This document shows, one piece after another, positions 1-8,486 of a stretch of 64,000 bases of DNA. The stretch comes from an uncultured SAR116 cluster alpha proteobacterium. Lineage in GTDB: Bacteria > Pseudomonadota > Alphaproteobacteria > Puniceispirillales > Marisalimonadaceae. A model generated the notes under the pieces. That model saw nothing but the letters and a program-made list of their open reading frames with translations. It had not been told where the DNA came from and did not search any database. Made by a program: the position numbers and the translations under genes. The stretch lies in NCBI GenBank assembly GCA_902623995.1, contig CACNWE010000001.1, positions 1 through 64,000 on the forward strand. Direction: 5' to 3'. How positions within the stretch are numbered: position 1 is the first letter of the stretch; each line of letters opens with the position of its first letter.

Positions 1-3
1 GAT

Positions 4-33
4 GTATTTATATTTTTAAAATTATATAAATAC
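4..33. repeat. AT-only inverted repeat upstream of rne
   Basis: Two 10-base arms (positions 4-13 and 24-33) are exact reverse complements around a 10-base loop, and a short T-rich run follows. It could be the 3' hairpin of a gene left of the window or an element in the rne leader. The stem has only two G:C pairs, so it would be a weak terminator. Perfect short palindromes arise easily in DNA this AT-rich. Confidence 0.3.
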
Positions 34-157
34 TTTTATATATAAATCATAAACATATTACATATAAGTTAATATCTCCATTTATTTTATAAAACTCATT
101 CTAGTTTAATGTGCTATCAAACTTGTTTGGTAACTCATTTTTGTTTGGAGATTAATC

Positions 158-2215
158 ATGAGTAGACGTTTATTAATAGATGCAAGACAACCTGAAGAAA
201 CTAGAGTAATAACAACAACAAATGATATTGTAGATGACTTTGAATATGAAGTTCATTCCCGAAGACAACTAAAAGGCAATATTTATCTCGCTAGAGTTAC
301 GAGAGTTGAACCTAGCCTTCAAGCAGCTTTTGTCGAATATGGAGGAAACCGTCAAGGCTTTTTAGCTTTTAGTGAAATTCATCCAGATTATTACAGAATT
401 CCTATCGAGGACAAAAAGAAACTTTTAGCTGAGGCATCTGCTAAAACTGATGAAGAACTCTCTTCAAATGAAGATATTAACGAGGATTCAACGGACGATT
501 ATAATGAAGAAGAATTAAAAAAAATAAAAAGAAATTTATACAGGAATTATAAAATTCAAGAAGTTATTGCACGTCGTCAAATCTTATTAGTACAAATTGC
601 AAAAGAAGAACGTGGAACAAAAGGGGCCGCTCTAACCACATATATCTCTATTGCAGGAAGATATTGTGTGCTTATGCCGAACACACCCAGAGGTGGAGGA
701 GTAAGTAGAAAAATTGCAAATATCACAGATAGAAAAAGACTTAAAAAAATTGTTGATAATTTGGAAGTTGCAGATGGAATGGCTGTAATAGTCAGAACAG
801 CTGGCAGTAAAAGAACTAAAACTGAAATCAAAAGAGATTTTTCTAATTCACTTTCCATTTGGGAAAATGTAAAAAAACTAACTTTAGAGTCTAATGCTCC
901 TTTTTTGATACATGAGGAAGGATCTTTGATTAAAAGGGCTATAAGAGATCTTTATAATAGTGAAATTGACGAAGTATTAGTTGAAGGAATTGAAGCATAC
1001 AAAGTATGTAAAAATTATATGAAAGCTTTAATGCCAAGTCATGCAAAAAAAGTTCAACAATACAACGACGATAGAAATCCTTTATTTCAAAAATTTAGAT
1101 TAGATTCTCAATTACAAGATATTTTCAATCCAAGAGTTAATCTCAAATCAGGTGGATATTTGATTATAGACCAAACAGAAGCGCTGGTTGCAATAGATGT
1201 TAATTCTGGAAAAGCAACAAGTGAACGATCGGTAGAAGATACCGCACTAAAAACAAATTTGGAAGCTGCAGAAGAGTTTTCTCGTCAATCAAGATTGAGA
1301 GATCTCTCAGGATTAATTGTTATTGATTTTATAGATATGGAAGAAGGAAAAAATCGTAATCTTGTTGAAAAAAAATTAAAAGAAGCAATGAGAAAAGATA
1401 GAGCAAGAATTCAAATTGGGGAAATCAGCAACTTTGGCCTTCTTGAACTATCTAGACAACGATTAAGACCTTCAGTGATTGAAAACTCTTCTGAACTATG
1501 TCCACAATGTGGAGGTTCAGGCAGAATCCAATCAATAGAGGTAAGTGCAATTCAAATTCTTAGATCTATTGAAGAAGAAGGAAACTCTAATGATAATATA
1601 AGCATTAAGATTTCTGCTCATTCCAATCTCATATTACATATACTTAATAAAAAACGTGCAGAATTAAATGAAATTGAGTCAAGGTACAATATAACAATTG
1701 ATTTTATAAACGATAACTCAATTATTCCTCCTCAAAAAAAATTAGAAGTTATTAAAAATAACTCAATCGCAGAGAATGATCTTATAGAGATTAAAACTAA
1801 TTCAGTTTCGGATAAAGAGGATGAAAACCAAAACAGAAAAAGAAAAGGTAAGAGACTATACAAAAGGAAGAAAAGAATACCTATGCAAGATAAAAAAGAG
1901 TTTGATACCACAACTAAAGAAGAAATTATTGATGAAAAAAATAAAGAGCAAGACAATTCTGAAGAAGTACAAAAAAATAAAACTCGTACCAAAACTAAAA
2001 AATCAACAATAAAAAAATCTAAAATTAAAGCTAATAATAAGTCAAAAACCTCTAACTCAAAAAATATTGATGAAGAAAAAATAATTGAATTAGAAACTAA
2101 GGAAAATCCGACTGAAATAAGAGAAATCAAATCTTCATCTCCTATTGAAATAACACAAATAGATGAAAACTCAATTTTAGAAAAGCCTAAGAAAAAGGGT
2201 TGGTGGTCACAATAA
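158..2215 (+). CDS. rne: Ribonuclease E/G (degradosome endoribonuclease)
   Basis: Endoribonuclease that starts mRNA decay and processes rRNA and tRNA precursors. An N-terminal S1 RNA-binding region begins near residue 38 (GNIYLARVTRVEPSLQAAF). The two catalytic metal-binding aspartates are D347 (in VAIDVNSG) and D390 (in IVIDFIDME); their spacing of 43 equals that of E. coli D303/D346. The Zn-link CPQCGGSG lies at C448/C451. From about residue 540 the tail is a Lys/Glu-rich, low-complexity extension ending in GWWSQ, as in other alphaproteobacterial RNase E proteins, which usually scaffolds the degradosome. At 685 residues it is shorter than many alphaproteobacterial homologues. The ATG has a GGAG at 147-150, 7 bases upstream. 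Confidence 0.96.
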   Translation: MSRRLLIDARQPEETRVITTTNDIVDDFEYEVHSRRQLKGNIYLARVTRVEPSLQAAFVEYGGNRQGFLAFSEIHPDYYRIPIEDKKKLLAEASAKTDEELSSNEDINEDSTDDYNEEELKKIKRNLYRNYKIQEVIARRQILLVQIAKEERGTKGAALTTYISIAGRYCVLMPNTPRGGGVSRKIANITDRKRLKKIVDNLEVADGMAVIVRTAGSKRTKTEIKRDFSNSLSIWENVKKLTLESNAPFLIHEEGSLIKRAIRDLYNSEIDEVLVEGIEAYKVCKNYMKALMPSHAKKVQQYNDDRNPLFQKFRLDSQLQDIFNPRVNLKSGGYLIIDQTEALVAIDVNSGKATSERSVEDTALKTNLEAAEEFSRQSRLRDLSGLIVIDFIDMEEGKNRNLVEKKLKEAMRKDRARIQIGEISNFGLLELSRQRLRPSVIENSSELCPQCGGSGRIQSIEVSAIQILRSIEEEGNSNDNISIKISAHSNLILHILNKKRAELNEIESRYNITIDFINDNSIIPPQKKLEVIKNNSIAENDLIEIKTNSVSDKEDENQNRKRKGKRLYKRKKRIPMQDKKEFDTTTKEEIIDEKNKEQDNSEEVQKNKTRTKTKKSTIKKSKIKANNKSKTSNSKNIDEEKIIELETKENPTEIREIKSSSPIEITQIDENSILEKPKKKGWWSQ

Positions 2216-3567
2216 AATTAATAGCAATAATACTTTTTATTTTTTTTTCAAATTACTCATATTCCGCACAAAAATTTAAAATAATTCGAGATGCGGAAAT
2301 CGAACTCTTTTTATATAAAATTATAAAATCAACTATTCAAACAAATAAAAATCAAAACTTTTACCCTAGATTAGTTTTAAATGATGAATACAATGCATTC
2401 GTTACTGGTTCTGACAAAATTTATGTAAATACTGGTTTGATTAATAAATCAAATACTCTTAGTGAAATTCAAGCTGTATTGGCTCATGAAATAGGACACT
2501 TAGCTTTAAACCATTATAGTTCAAGATTAATTAATTCTAAAAATTTATCAAATTATTCAAAACTGGCGACATTCGCAGGCATTGCTCTTTCAGCTAAAGG
2601 AAAGCTAGACACTAACTCAGCCGTTGGATTGATGATTGGATCTAATGATCTAGCAAAAAAATCTTCACTTCAATTTTCTAGAATACAAGAACAACAAGCA
2701 GACAAATTTGCATTAGATCAATTAATAAAGAATAAAATATCATTAACAGGTTTAGAAAACTTATTAACGAATTTAGCAAACGAAGAACTTAACAATTCAT
2801 TTACACCAGAAAATTATTATAGATCACACCCTTTTTCAAAACAAAGATTAGAACAAGTGAAAGAATATAAATTGCAATATCAAAATGTACTATTGGGTGA
2901 ACAAACAATATCTATAAATAATAATGTAGTTTCATTACGATATATAAAAAATAAGATAAAGGCTTATGTTAGTGATCCCAATGAGATGATAAGAAATCTA
3001 GAAAATAAAAATGATTTTTTATCTAACTATTCACAAATAATTGCTTTGTATAGAGTTGGTAAATACAAATTAGCTCACAATAAACTTTCTTCTATAAAAA
3101 ATAAATATGAAGAATATCCGTTTTTTTATGAGTTAAAAGGTGATATTCATTTCGAAGAAGGTAATTTCAAAATCGCAATCAATGAGTATGAAAAAGCTAT
3201 CCAAGCTTTACAAAAAGTTTATCCCCATTCAACAGATCTTATAAAGTTCTCTCTAATTAAGACTTACATACAAACTAATAACAAAGTCGGTTTTAATAAA
3301 TCGATTGTACTCCTAGAAGAATTACTATTAAACAACCCCAATTGGAGTTATTTATGGAGATTGTTAGCTAAAGTATCTGGTAAATTAAATAAAAAAGGAA
3401 TAGCATATATTTCTTTAGCTGAAGAGGCACTCATTAAAAAAAACTTTATTAAAGCAAAAAAATATGTAGATTTAGCAAACAAACAAGCTAGTTTACCTTC
3501 TTTTTATAAATTAAGGGGTTCTGACATACTTAATAAAATAAGATCAAAAAATTTAATTAACAAATAA
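2200..3567 (+). CDS. M48 family metalloprotease with TPR domain, BepA/YfgC-like
   Basis: Predicted periplasmic zinc protease for outer-membrane protein quality control. A signal peptide covers about the first 22 residues and ends near YSYSAQ. The zinc motif HEIGH is at residues 96-100, and a third ligand glutamate lies in EQQADKFAL near residue 165. The C-terminal half looks like tetratricopeptide repeats (for example YPFFYELKGDIHFEEGN), the BepA arrangement. The frame opens with TTG (2200) then GTG (2203), both inside the last codons of rne. There is no convincing Shine-Dalgarno, so translational coupling to rne is likely and the exact start is uncertain. Family assignment is firm; BepA-type function is inferred. 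Confidence 0.9.
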   Translation: MVVTIKLIAIILFIFFSNYSYSAQKFKIIRDAEIELFLYKIIKSTIQTNKNQNFYPRLVLNDEYNAFVTGSDKIYVNTGLINKSNTLSEIQAVLAHEIGHLALNHYSSRLINSKNLSNYSKLATFAGIALSAKGKLDTNSAVGLMIGSNDLAKKSSLQFSRIQEQQADKFALDQLIKNKISLTGLENLLTNLANEELNNSFTPENYYRSHPFSKQRLEQVKEYKLQYQNVLLGEQTISINNNVVSLRYIKNKIKAYVSDPNEMIRNLENKNDFLSNYSQIIALYRVGKYKLAHNKLSSIKNKYEEYPFFYELKGDIHFEEGNFKIAINEYEKAIQALQKVYPHSTDLIKFSLIKTYIQTNNKVGFNKSIVLLEELLLNNPNWSYLWRLLAKVSGKLNKKGIAYISLAEEALIKKNFIKAKKYVDLANKQASLPSFYKLRGSDILNKIRSKNLINK

Positions 3568-3583
3568 TAGACAAGCGAGAAAA

Positions 3584-4291
3584 GTGAAACGAGTAATATT
3601 AAGTTATATTTCTATTTTAATAACAATTTTTTTAATAGTATCATCATCCCATTCACATGAGATAAATAATAATAATATAGATACGATAATAAAAAATTTT
3701 CTAATAAAAAATCCAGATTTTTTAAAATCTACATTGGATAATTATAAGATATCTCTTGAAAATAAAAAAAAACAAAATGCAATCAAAATGTTGAAGGATA
3801 TCGGCAATCCTAGCATTATTCTTGAACAAGCTGATGTGACCATCTATGAATTTTTTGATTATAATTGCGGTTATTGTAAATCAGTAGTTAAACCAATAAT
3901 GGATATTTTATCTGAAGATAAAAAAATTAATTTTGTTTTCGTTGAATTTCCAATTTTATCTCAACAATCATATATCGCTGCTAAAGCAGCTCTCGCCTCA
4001 AAAAAACAAGATCTATACAATAAATTTCATCTATCATTAATGACAATAAAAGGAAGAGTTAATGAAGAAAAGGTATTTAGCACAGCCATGGAGATAGGTT
4101 TAGATATAGATCAACTAAAAATAGACATGAATAATCCAGAGATTGAACAACAATTGGAGAAAAATAGAGAAATAGCAAAATTACTTAATTTAAATGGAAC
4201 TCCTGCATTTATAATTGGCGATATTATTTATCCTGGTGCATTAAACTTAAATAAATTAAAAGAAATAATAAAACAATTTAGAGAAAGTTAA
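3584..4291 (+). CDS. DsbA family (Com1/ScsC-like) periplasmic thiol oxidoreductase
   Basis: Secreted thioredoxin-fold protein that forms or isomerises disulfides in the periplasm. It has an N-terminal signal peptide (hydrophobic residues 5-22, then SHSHE), an N-terminal helical segment typical of ScsC/Com1 proteins, and then the thioredoxin domain with active site CGYC at C95/C98 (YNCGYCKSV). The cis-proline loop is GTPAFIIGD near residue 205. The start is GTG, 16 bases after the M48 protease stop. This position after an M48 protease and before aroQ-accBC recurs in Alphaproteobacteria. It is distinct from the second DsbA gene at the right edge, which has CGHC. Confidence 0.9.
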   Translation: MKRVILSYISILITIFLIVSSSHSHEINNNNIDTIIKNFLIKNPDFLKSTLDNYKISLENKKKQNAIKMLKDIGNPSIILEQADVTIYEFFDYNCGYCKSVVKPIMDILSEDKKINFVFVEFPILSQQSYIAAKAALASKKQDLYNKFHLSLMTIKGRVNEEKVFSTAMEIGLDIDQLKIDMNNPEIEQQLEKNREIAKLLNLNGTPAFIIGDIIYPGALNLNKLKEIIKQFRES

Positions 4292-4356
4292 CTTATCTTG
4301 GTAATTAGTCTTAAAATTGACAAAAATTTAAATTAACTTAATTCTGGAGAAGTGTT

Positions 4357-4797
4357 TTGAGTAAAAAATTATACATTATAAATGGTCCAAACCTAAACCT
4401 TCTTGGTACAAGAGAACCTGAAAAATATGGTAATATTTCTTTAGATAAAATAAAAAAACTTTGTTTAGAAAAATGTAATAATCACAACTTAGATTTAAGT
4501 TTTTTTCAATCAAACATTGAAGGTGAGTTGATTGGTGAAATACATAACGCTCTTAATGATGGACAAGGAATTATAATTAATGCAGGAGCATTAACTCATA
4601 CCTCAATTGGACTCCTTGATGCACTAAATATGTTTAAAGGCCCTAAAATAGAATTGCATATAACTAATATTTACGCTCGTGAAAATTTTCGTCATAAATC
4701 TTATATTTCACCAGTTGTAAATGGAATAATTGCTGGGTTTGGTTTTAATACTTACCTCCACGCTATAGATGCCATCAAAGACCTTATAAAAAATTAA
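4357..4797 (+). CDS. aroQ: 3-dehydroquinate dehydratase, type II
   Basis: Third step of the shikimate pathway: dehydrates 3-dehydroquinate to 3-dehydroshikimate in the cytoplasm. The 146-residue length is typical of the dodecameric type II enzyme. The motif GPNLNLLGTREPEKYG near the N terminus carries the catalytic Arg and Tyr, and the INAGALTHTSIGLLDAL block carries the substrate-binding loop. The start is TTG, supported by GGAGA at 4346-4350, six bases upstream, and by the family N terminus (KKLYIINGPN). It precedes accB by 18 bases, a standard alphaproteobacterial arrangement. The later pathway gene aroC is at 25.1 kb. Confidence 0.95.
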   Translation: MSKKLYIINGPNLNLLGTREPEKYGNISLDKIKKLCLEKCNNHNLDLSFFQSNIEGELIGEIHNALNDGQGIIINAGALTHTSIGLLDALNMFKGPKIELHITNIYARENFRHKSYISPVVNGIIAGFGFNTYLHAIDAIKDLIKN

Positions 4798-4815
4798 ATT
4801 AGAAAAGGTAATTTT

Positions 4816-5292
4816 ATGACCAAAAAAAACGTCCACAAAGAAAACTTAAGTATAGTCCAACAGTTCGTTGATATGGTCAATAAAGATAATTTATTGGAAT
4901 TAGAGTATGAGGCAGATAACTTTAAGGTTAAAGTTGTAAAGAACATGAAAACCTCATTTTCGATACCTCAAGAAACCATTGCAACCGTCCCTGTCACTAG
5001 AGAGAATGAAGATAAATCCAAATTAACTAAAAAGGTAGAACAATTTACCAACAAACATCCTGGAGCAGTAAATTCTCCGATGGTTGGTACAGCATATTCT
5101 GCACCTGAACCCGAAAAAGATCCATTTATCAAGTTAAATTCTCAAGTTACAAAGGGAGATACATTGCTCATTATTGAGGCGATGAAAGTAATGAATACAA
5201 TTGCTGCTCCTAAATCTGGAAAAATAGTATATATTGGATTTGAGAATAGCCAACCAGTAGAATTTGATCAATTACTAGTTGTGATTGAGTAA
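4816..5292 (+). CDS. accB: Acetyl-CoA carboxylase biotin carboxyl carrier protein
   Basis: Carries the biotin that shuttles CO2 from AccC to the carboxyltransferase in the first committed step of fatty acid synthesis. The C-terminal biotinyl domain (about residues 85-158) contains EAMKVMN with biotinyl-lysine K124. The N terminus is the usual helical segment plus a variable linker. At 158 residues it is a normal length. The stop lies 7 bases before the preferred accC ATG, so the two are almost certainly cotranscribed and made in fixed ratio. Confidence 0.96.
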   Translation: MTKKNVHKENLSIVQQFVDMVNKDNLLELEYEADNFKVKVVKNMKTSFSIPQETIATVPVTRENEDKSKLTKKVEQFTNKHPGAVNSPMVGTAYSAPEPEKDPFIKLNSQVTKGDTLLIIEAMKVMNTIAAPKSGKIVYIGFENSQPVEFDQLLVVIE

Positions 5293-5299
5293 TCAAATT

Positions 5300-6646
5300 A
5301 TGGTGTTCAAAAAAATATTAATAGCAAATCGTGGTGATGTAGCATTAAGAGTTTTAAGAGCCTGCAAAGAACTTAATATTCAAACAGTGGCTATTCATTC
5401 AACTGCTGACAGCGAGGCAATGCATGTTAGATTGGCAGACGAAACTGTTTGTATTGGAGGACCATCATCGTCAGAATCATATTTGAACATCCCTGCTATA
5501 ATAACTGCAGCACAATTAGTAGGAGCAGATGCTATCCATCCTGGAGTAGGTTTTTTATCAGAAAATTCTGATTTTGCAGAAATCGTGGAGGCTCATAATA
5601 TCGTTTTTATTGGACCAAAAGCAGAGCATATAAAATGTATGGGTGATAAAATACAAGCAAAAATTACAGCAAAAGAACTAGGTATTCCTCTTGTTCCAGG
5701 TTCAAAAAGTGACGTTGTAGATTTTAAAAATGCATTTATTGAAGCAAAAGAAATTGGCTATCCAGTACTCATCAAAGCCGCATCAGGTGGAGGTGGTAGA
5801 GGTATGAAAGTAGCTATGAGTGAGGAAGAGTTAGAATCCGCTTTTACTTCAGCAAAAAGTGAAGCAAAGGCTGCTTTTGGAGACGATCGTGTTTATATGG
5901 AAAGATATCTTCAAAAACCAAGGCATATTGAAGTTCAGGTTATTGGAGATAAATTTGGTAATACCGTCCATCTAGGTGAAAGAGAGTGTTCAATACAAAG
6001 GCGTCATCAAAAGGTAATTGAAGAAGCTCCTTCACCTGCTATAGACCAAACTACAAGAGATAAAATAGGTAATATTGCATCTATGGCTGTGGCAAAAATG
6101 GGCTATCTAGGATTAGGTACAATAGAATTTTTATATGAAGATGGTCAATTTTTTTTCATTGAGATGAATACAAGACTTCAGGTTGAGCATCCAATTACAG
6201 AAGCTATTACTGGAATAGATCTAGTTAAAGAACAAATTATGATTGCTGCTGGCCAACCTATATCTTTCAAACAAAATGATGTAAAATTTAATGGACACGC
6301 AATTGAATGTAGGATTAATGCAGAAGATCCAAAAACATTTATTCCCTCACCTGGCGAAATCACACAATTCCATTCTCCGTGTGGGTTAGGAATTAGAATA
6401 GAGTCATGTGTATATTCTGGTTATGTAGTTCCTCCATATTATGATAGTTTAATTGCCAAACTAATTGTGCATGCGTCTGATAGAGAACAATGCATATTAA
6501 GGTTAAAGCAAGCATTAAAAGAAATGGTTATTGAACCTATTTCAACTACTATTGATTTACATAAAGATATATTAGAAACCTCTGTGATGAAAGATGGGTC
6601 ATATGATATAAGATGGTTAGAAAATAAATTGTTGAATAACAATTAA
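5300..6646 (+). CDS. accC: Acetyl-CoA carboxylase biotin carboxylase subunit
   Basis: ATP-dependent carboxylation of biotin on AccB. It has the N-terminal biotin carboxylase domain (FKKILIANRGDVALRV), an ATP-grasp domain with the glycine-rich loop ASGGGGRGMK, the catalytic block IEMNTRLQVEHPITE, and the C-terminal domain (AIECRINAEDP). I prefer the ATG at 5300 because family members begin with M(V)FKKILIANRG. An in-frame TTG at 5285 would add five residues and overlap accB by 8 bases. Length (448 residues) is typical. Confidence 0.96.
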   Translation: MVFKKILIANRGDVALRVLRACKELNIQTVAIHSTADSEAMHVRLADETVCIGGPSSSESYLNIPAIITAAQLVGADAIHPGVGFLSENSDFAEIVEAHNIVFIGPKAEHIKCMGDKIQAKITAKELGIPLVPGSKSDVVDFKNAFIEAKEIGYPVLIKAASGGGGRGMKVAMSEEELESAFTSAKSEAKAAFGDDRVYMERYLQKPRHIEVQVIGDKFGNTVHLGERECSIQRRHQKVIEEAPSPAIDQTTRDKIGNIASMAVAKMGYLGLGTIEFLYEDGQFFFIEMNTRLQVEHPITEAITGIDLVKEQIMIAAGQPISFKQNDVKFNGHAIECRINAEDPKTFIPSPGEITQFHSPCGLGIRIESCVYSGYVVPPYYDSLIAKLIVHASDREQCILRLKQALKEMVIEPISTTIDLHKDILETSVMKDGSYDIRWLENKLLNNN

Positions 6647-6676
6647 AATATTTATCATTCGTCCCAATATGTATTT

Positions 6677-7352
6677 TTGAGAACTAAAGATAATAAAATA
6701 ATTACTCCAGAGCAACTTATAAGCGCTTATATGCTTGGAATGTTTCCAATGTCAGAAAGTAGAACAAATAATAAGTTTTTCTTTGTTGATCCAGAATTTA
6801 GGGCTGTTATTCCAATCTTTAATTTTCATATATCAAAAAGCCTTCTACGTATCGTAAAAAAAAAGACCTTTTAAAATTACTTTAAATAAAGCTTTTCCAA
6901 ATGTCATTAAATCATGTGCAACAATCAACAGAACTGAAACATGGATAAACAAAGAAATAGAAAGCTTATTTATTTCTCTATATGAAATGAAATACGCTCA
7001 TTCAGTAGAATGTTGGAAAGATGACCAATTGGTTGGGGGTGTATATGGATTAGCAATAGGAGGTATTTTTTTTGCAGAATCTATGTTTAGTGTTATGCCA
7101 AATGGAAGCAAAATAGCTTTATTAAATCTTGTAGCAAGATTGTGGAGAACGGGTTTTAGAATTTTAGATGTTCAATTTTTAAATGACCATTTATTACAAT
7201 TTGGGGCTTATGAAATAAGTAAGAATGAGTTCCAGGCTAAACTTCAAAAAGCAATTCAATTAGAAGTGGATATTCTTTCATTTGGCAAAACAGACAATGA
7301 TTTTTTTGATTGTTTATCAACCTTTTTGCAAGCAAGAATAGAAATGTCATAA
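6677..7352 (+). pseudogene. aat: Leucyl/phenylalanyl-tRNA--protein transferase, frameshifted at a 9-A run
   Basis: Aat adds Leu or Phe to proteins with N-terminal Lys/Arg, marking them for ClpS-ClpAP. The first frame (TTG at 6677) encodes ITPEQLISAYMLGMFPM and VDPEFRAVIPIFNFHISKSL, then stops at 6872-6874 just after an A9 run (6856-6864). Removing one A restores an uninterrupted family match: KRPFKITLNKAFPNVIKSCA, TWINKEI, then AHSVECWKDDQLVGGVYG, GGIFFAESMFS, ALLNLVARL and LDVQFLNDHLLQFGAYEI. The repaired protein would be about 224 residues, the usual alphaproteobacterial length. Because every family block is intact on both sides, this is a recent mutation, a homopolymer sequencing error, or a site corrected by slippage. 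The 3' end overlaps the opposite-strand DUF2155 gene by 97 bases. Confidence 0.88.
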
Positions 7353-7687
7353 ACTGAGTTTTCTAGAGCATTTAGTGCAGGACTAGAAGCAAACATCCAC
7401 CCTTTAAACTTAACTTCCGACAATCTATCAGTATTATCTTTTATTCTAATATATGCTAATGATTCAGGTTTAAAAATAGGTTTTGAGAAAACACACCTTT
7501 CAACGAAAATATCTAATACTCCAAATTTATGAGTTTTTGCTACATCAACTTCAAAAGTCTTTATTCTGGCTGTAATTTTATCCAAACCTTGGATTACTAA
7601 TCTATTGCCTTCAATCCATTGTGAAGCAAATATAGTTTTTGAAATTGATAAAAAAATTATTATGATAAAAAATTCTAAAAGTCGCAT
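7256..7687 (-). CDS. DUF2155 domain-containing secreted protein
   Basis: Function unknown, conserved in Alphaproteobacteria next to aat. A signal peptide covers about residues 1-22 (cut near FASQW). The DUF2155 core follows, with VIQGLDKITARIKTFEVDV, FGVLDIFVERC and the signature GWMFASSPALNALE, then YDISILACKK. Two conserved cysteines (in FVERCVF and ILACKK) could form a disulfide. The C-terminal 30 residues are encoded opposite the end of aat. It is convergent with aat and followed upstream on the same strand by mlaD, probably in one transcript. The NDUFA12-type gene often seen between the two in related bacteria is absent. Confidence 0.85.
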   Translation of the reverse strand: MRLLEFFIIIIFLSISKTIFASQWIEGNRLVIQGLDKITARIKTFEVDVAKTHKFGVLDIFVERCVFSKPIFKPESLAYIRIKDNTDRLSEVKFKGWMFASSPALNALENSVYDISILACKKVDKQSKKSLSVLPNERISTSN

Positions 7688-7718
7688 TATTATAACCTAA
7701 GTGATATTTAGATATTTG

Positions 7719-8159
7719 TTATTCTTTTGAAAATACAACTTTACCTAGCAAATCTGTAAAGCTTACAGCATCAGTAGTATCATATATAATATCATCTGGT
7801 TTAAGATATGTCTCAGATGAGCCAGGTATAATGTCCAAAAAATTACCTCCTAAAAGGGAAGAAGATGTGATTCTTGCTTGCGAGTCATCTGGTATCTTTA
7901 TTTCGTTATTAAGCTTGATATAGATTTTGGCATTATAATCGGCCAGATCAAGATCCAATTTAGTAATCTTTCCTACATTTATACCTGATATTTTTACATC
8001 ATCACCATTTTTTAAACCTGCTGAAGAACCAAATATGAGAGATATATTATAGCCATCAGTTTGATTCTTATCAATCGATTGCATACCTAAAATTATAAAG
8101 AATATGGCTGTTACTAAAACGACTGCCCCCATCAAAATTTCAATTGAACTGTATCTCAT
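7719..8159 (-). CDS. mlaD: Phospholipid transport substrate-binding protein MlaD
   Basis: Periplasmic MCE-domain subunit of the MlaFEDB ABC complex, which moves phospholipids between inner and outer membranes. There is one N-terminal transmembrane anchor (residues 5-25, IEILMGAVVLVTAIFFIILG) and then a single MCE domain (about 37-115) with GSSAGLKNGDDVKISGINVG and SSLLGGNFLDIIPG. At 146 residues it is the short, single-MCE type. No other mla genes lie in the window. It is transcribed away from nrdJ, so the 404-base gap at 8160-8563 holds both promoters. Confidence 0.9.
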   Translation of the reverse strand: MRYSSIEILMGAVVLVTAIFFIILGMQSIDKNQTDGYNISLIFGSSAGLKNGDDVKISGINVGKITKLDLDLADYNAKIYIKLNNEIKIPDDSQARITSSSLLGGNFLDIIPGSSETYLKPDDIIYDTTDAVSFTDLLGKVVFSKE

Positions 8160-8307
8160 ATTTAATATTCCTAGTCAGATTATTTATCAATACTATATCT
8201 CATTTATAAAAATAATAAATCAGCATTATCAATTTTATTTTTAATAAATTTTTGTGACACTTAAAAATTAAGTAAAATTAATGAGTTAAAAAAAAAAGTA
8301 AAAAAAA

Positions 8308-8336
8308 TTGAATTATATACTTTACGAATGCATACT
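8308..8336 (+). promoter_or_regulatory. Possible sigma70-type promoter of nrdJ
   Basis: TTGAAT at 8308-8313 and CATACT at 8331-8336 are separated by 17 bases. The -10 element overlaps the first NrdR-box-like site at 8332, the expected position for repression. It is preceded by an A-rich stretch (8287-8307) that could act as an UP element. In such AT-rich DNA promoter matches are common, so this is tentative. Confidence 0.3.
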
Positions 8337-8347
8337 AAATCATGTAC
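8332..8347 (+). promoter_or_regulatory. NrdR box 1 (weaker half of a tandem pair)
   Basis: ATACTAAATCATGTAC matches the NrdR consensus ACACWATATATWGTGT at 10 of 16 positions. It starts exactly 31 bases before the stronger box at 8363, matching the usual start-to-start distance of tandem NrdR boxes (about three helical turns). NrdR is the ATP/dATP-sensing repressor of ribonucleotide reductase genes. Alone this site would be unconvincing; the spacing makes it credible. Confidence 0.5.
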
Positions 8348-8362
8348 TTTAAATTTTCGTTA

Positions 8363-8378
8363 TTACTATATCTTGTGT
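8363..8378 (+). promoter_or_regulatory. NrdR box 2 upstream of nrdJ
   Basis: TTACTATATCTTGTGT matches the NrdR consensus ACACWATATATWGTGT at 13 of 16 positions, including the whole WGTGT half. It lies 186 bases before the nrdJ ATG and abuts a perfect DnaA box. With the weaker box 31 bases upstream it forms the tandem arrangement that cooperative NrdR binding requires. Confidence 0.62.
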
Positions 8379-8387
8379 TTATCCACA
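8379..8387 (+). promoter_or_regulatory. DnaA box (perfect TTATCCACA), proximal to NrdR box
   Basis: Exact 9-mer TTATCCACA, the strongest class of DnaA-binding site, starting one base after NrdR box 2. In E. coli DnaA binds the nrdAB promoter through two such boxes and links dNTP synthesis to replication. The same logic here, on a class II reductase gene, is an inference. Confidence 0.6.
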
Positions 8388-8486
8388 GGCTACCGTAGTA
8401 ACAAAAATTCATTAAACAAAGATTAAATTAAGGAAAAACAACGCTTTATTGACATAAATTTTTTAAACTAACTACCAAAAAGCAAG

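Noticed and set aside
1732..2130. 132-codon open frame antisense to the rne tail
   Set aside because: It is rich in Ser/Phe/Leu because it mirrors a Lys/Glu-rich low-complexity tail; no ribosome site or family resemblance.
8449..8477. Consensus -35 TTGACA at 8449-8454 as the nrdJ promoter
   Set aside because: No acceptable -10 hexamer at 16-18 bases spacing (ACTACC/CTACCA).
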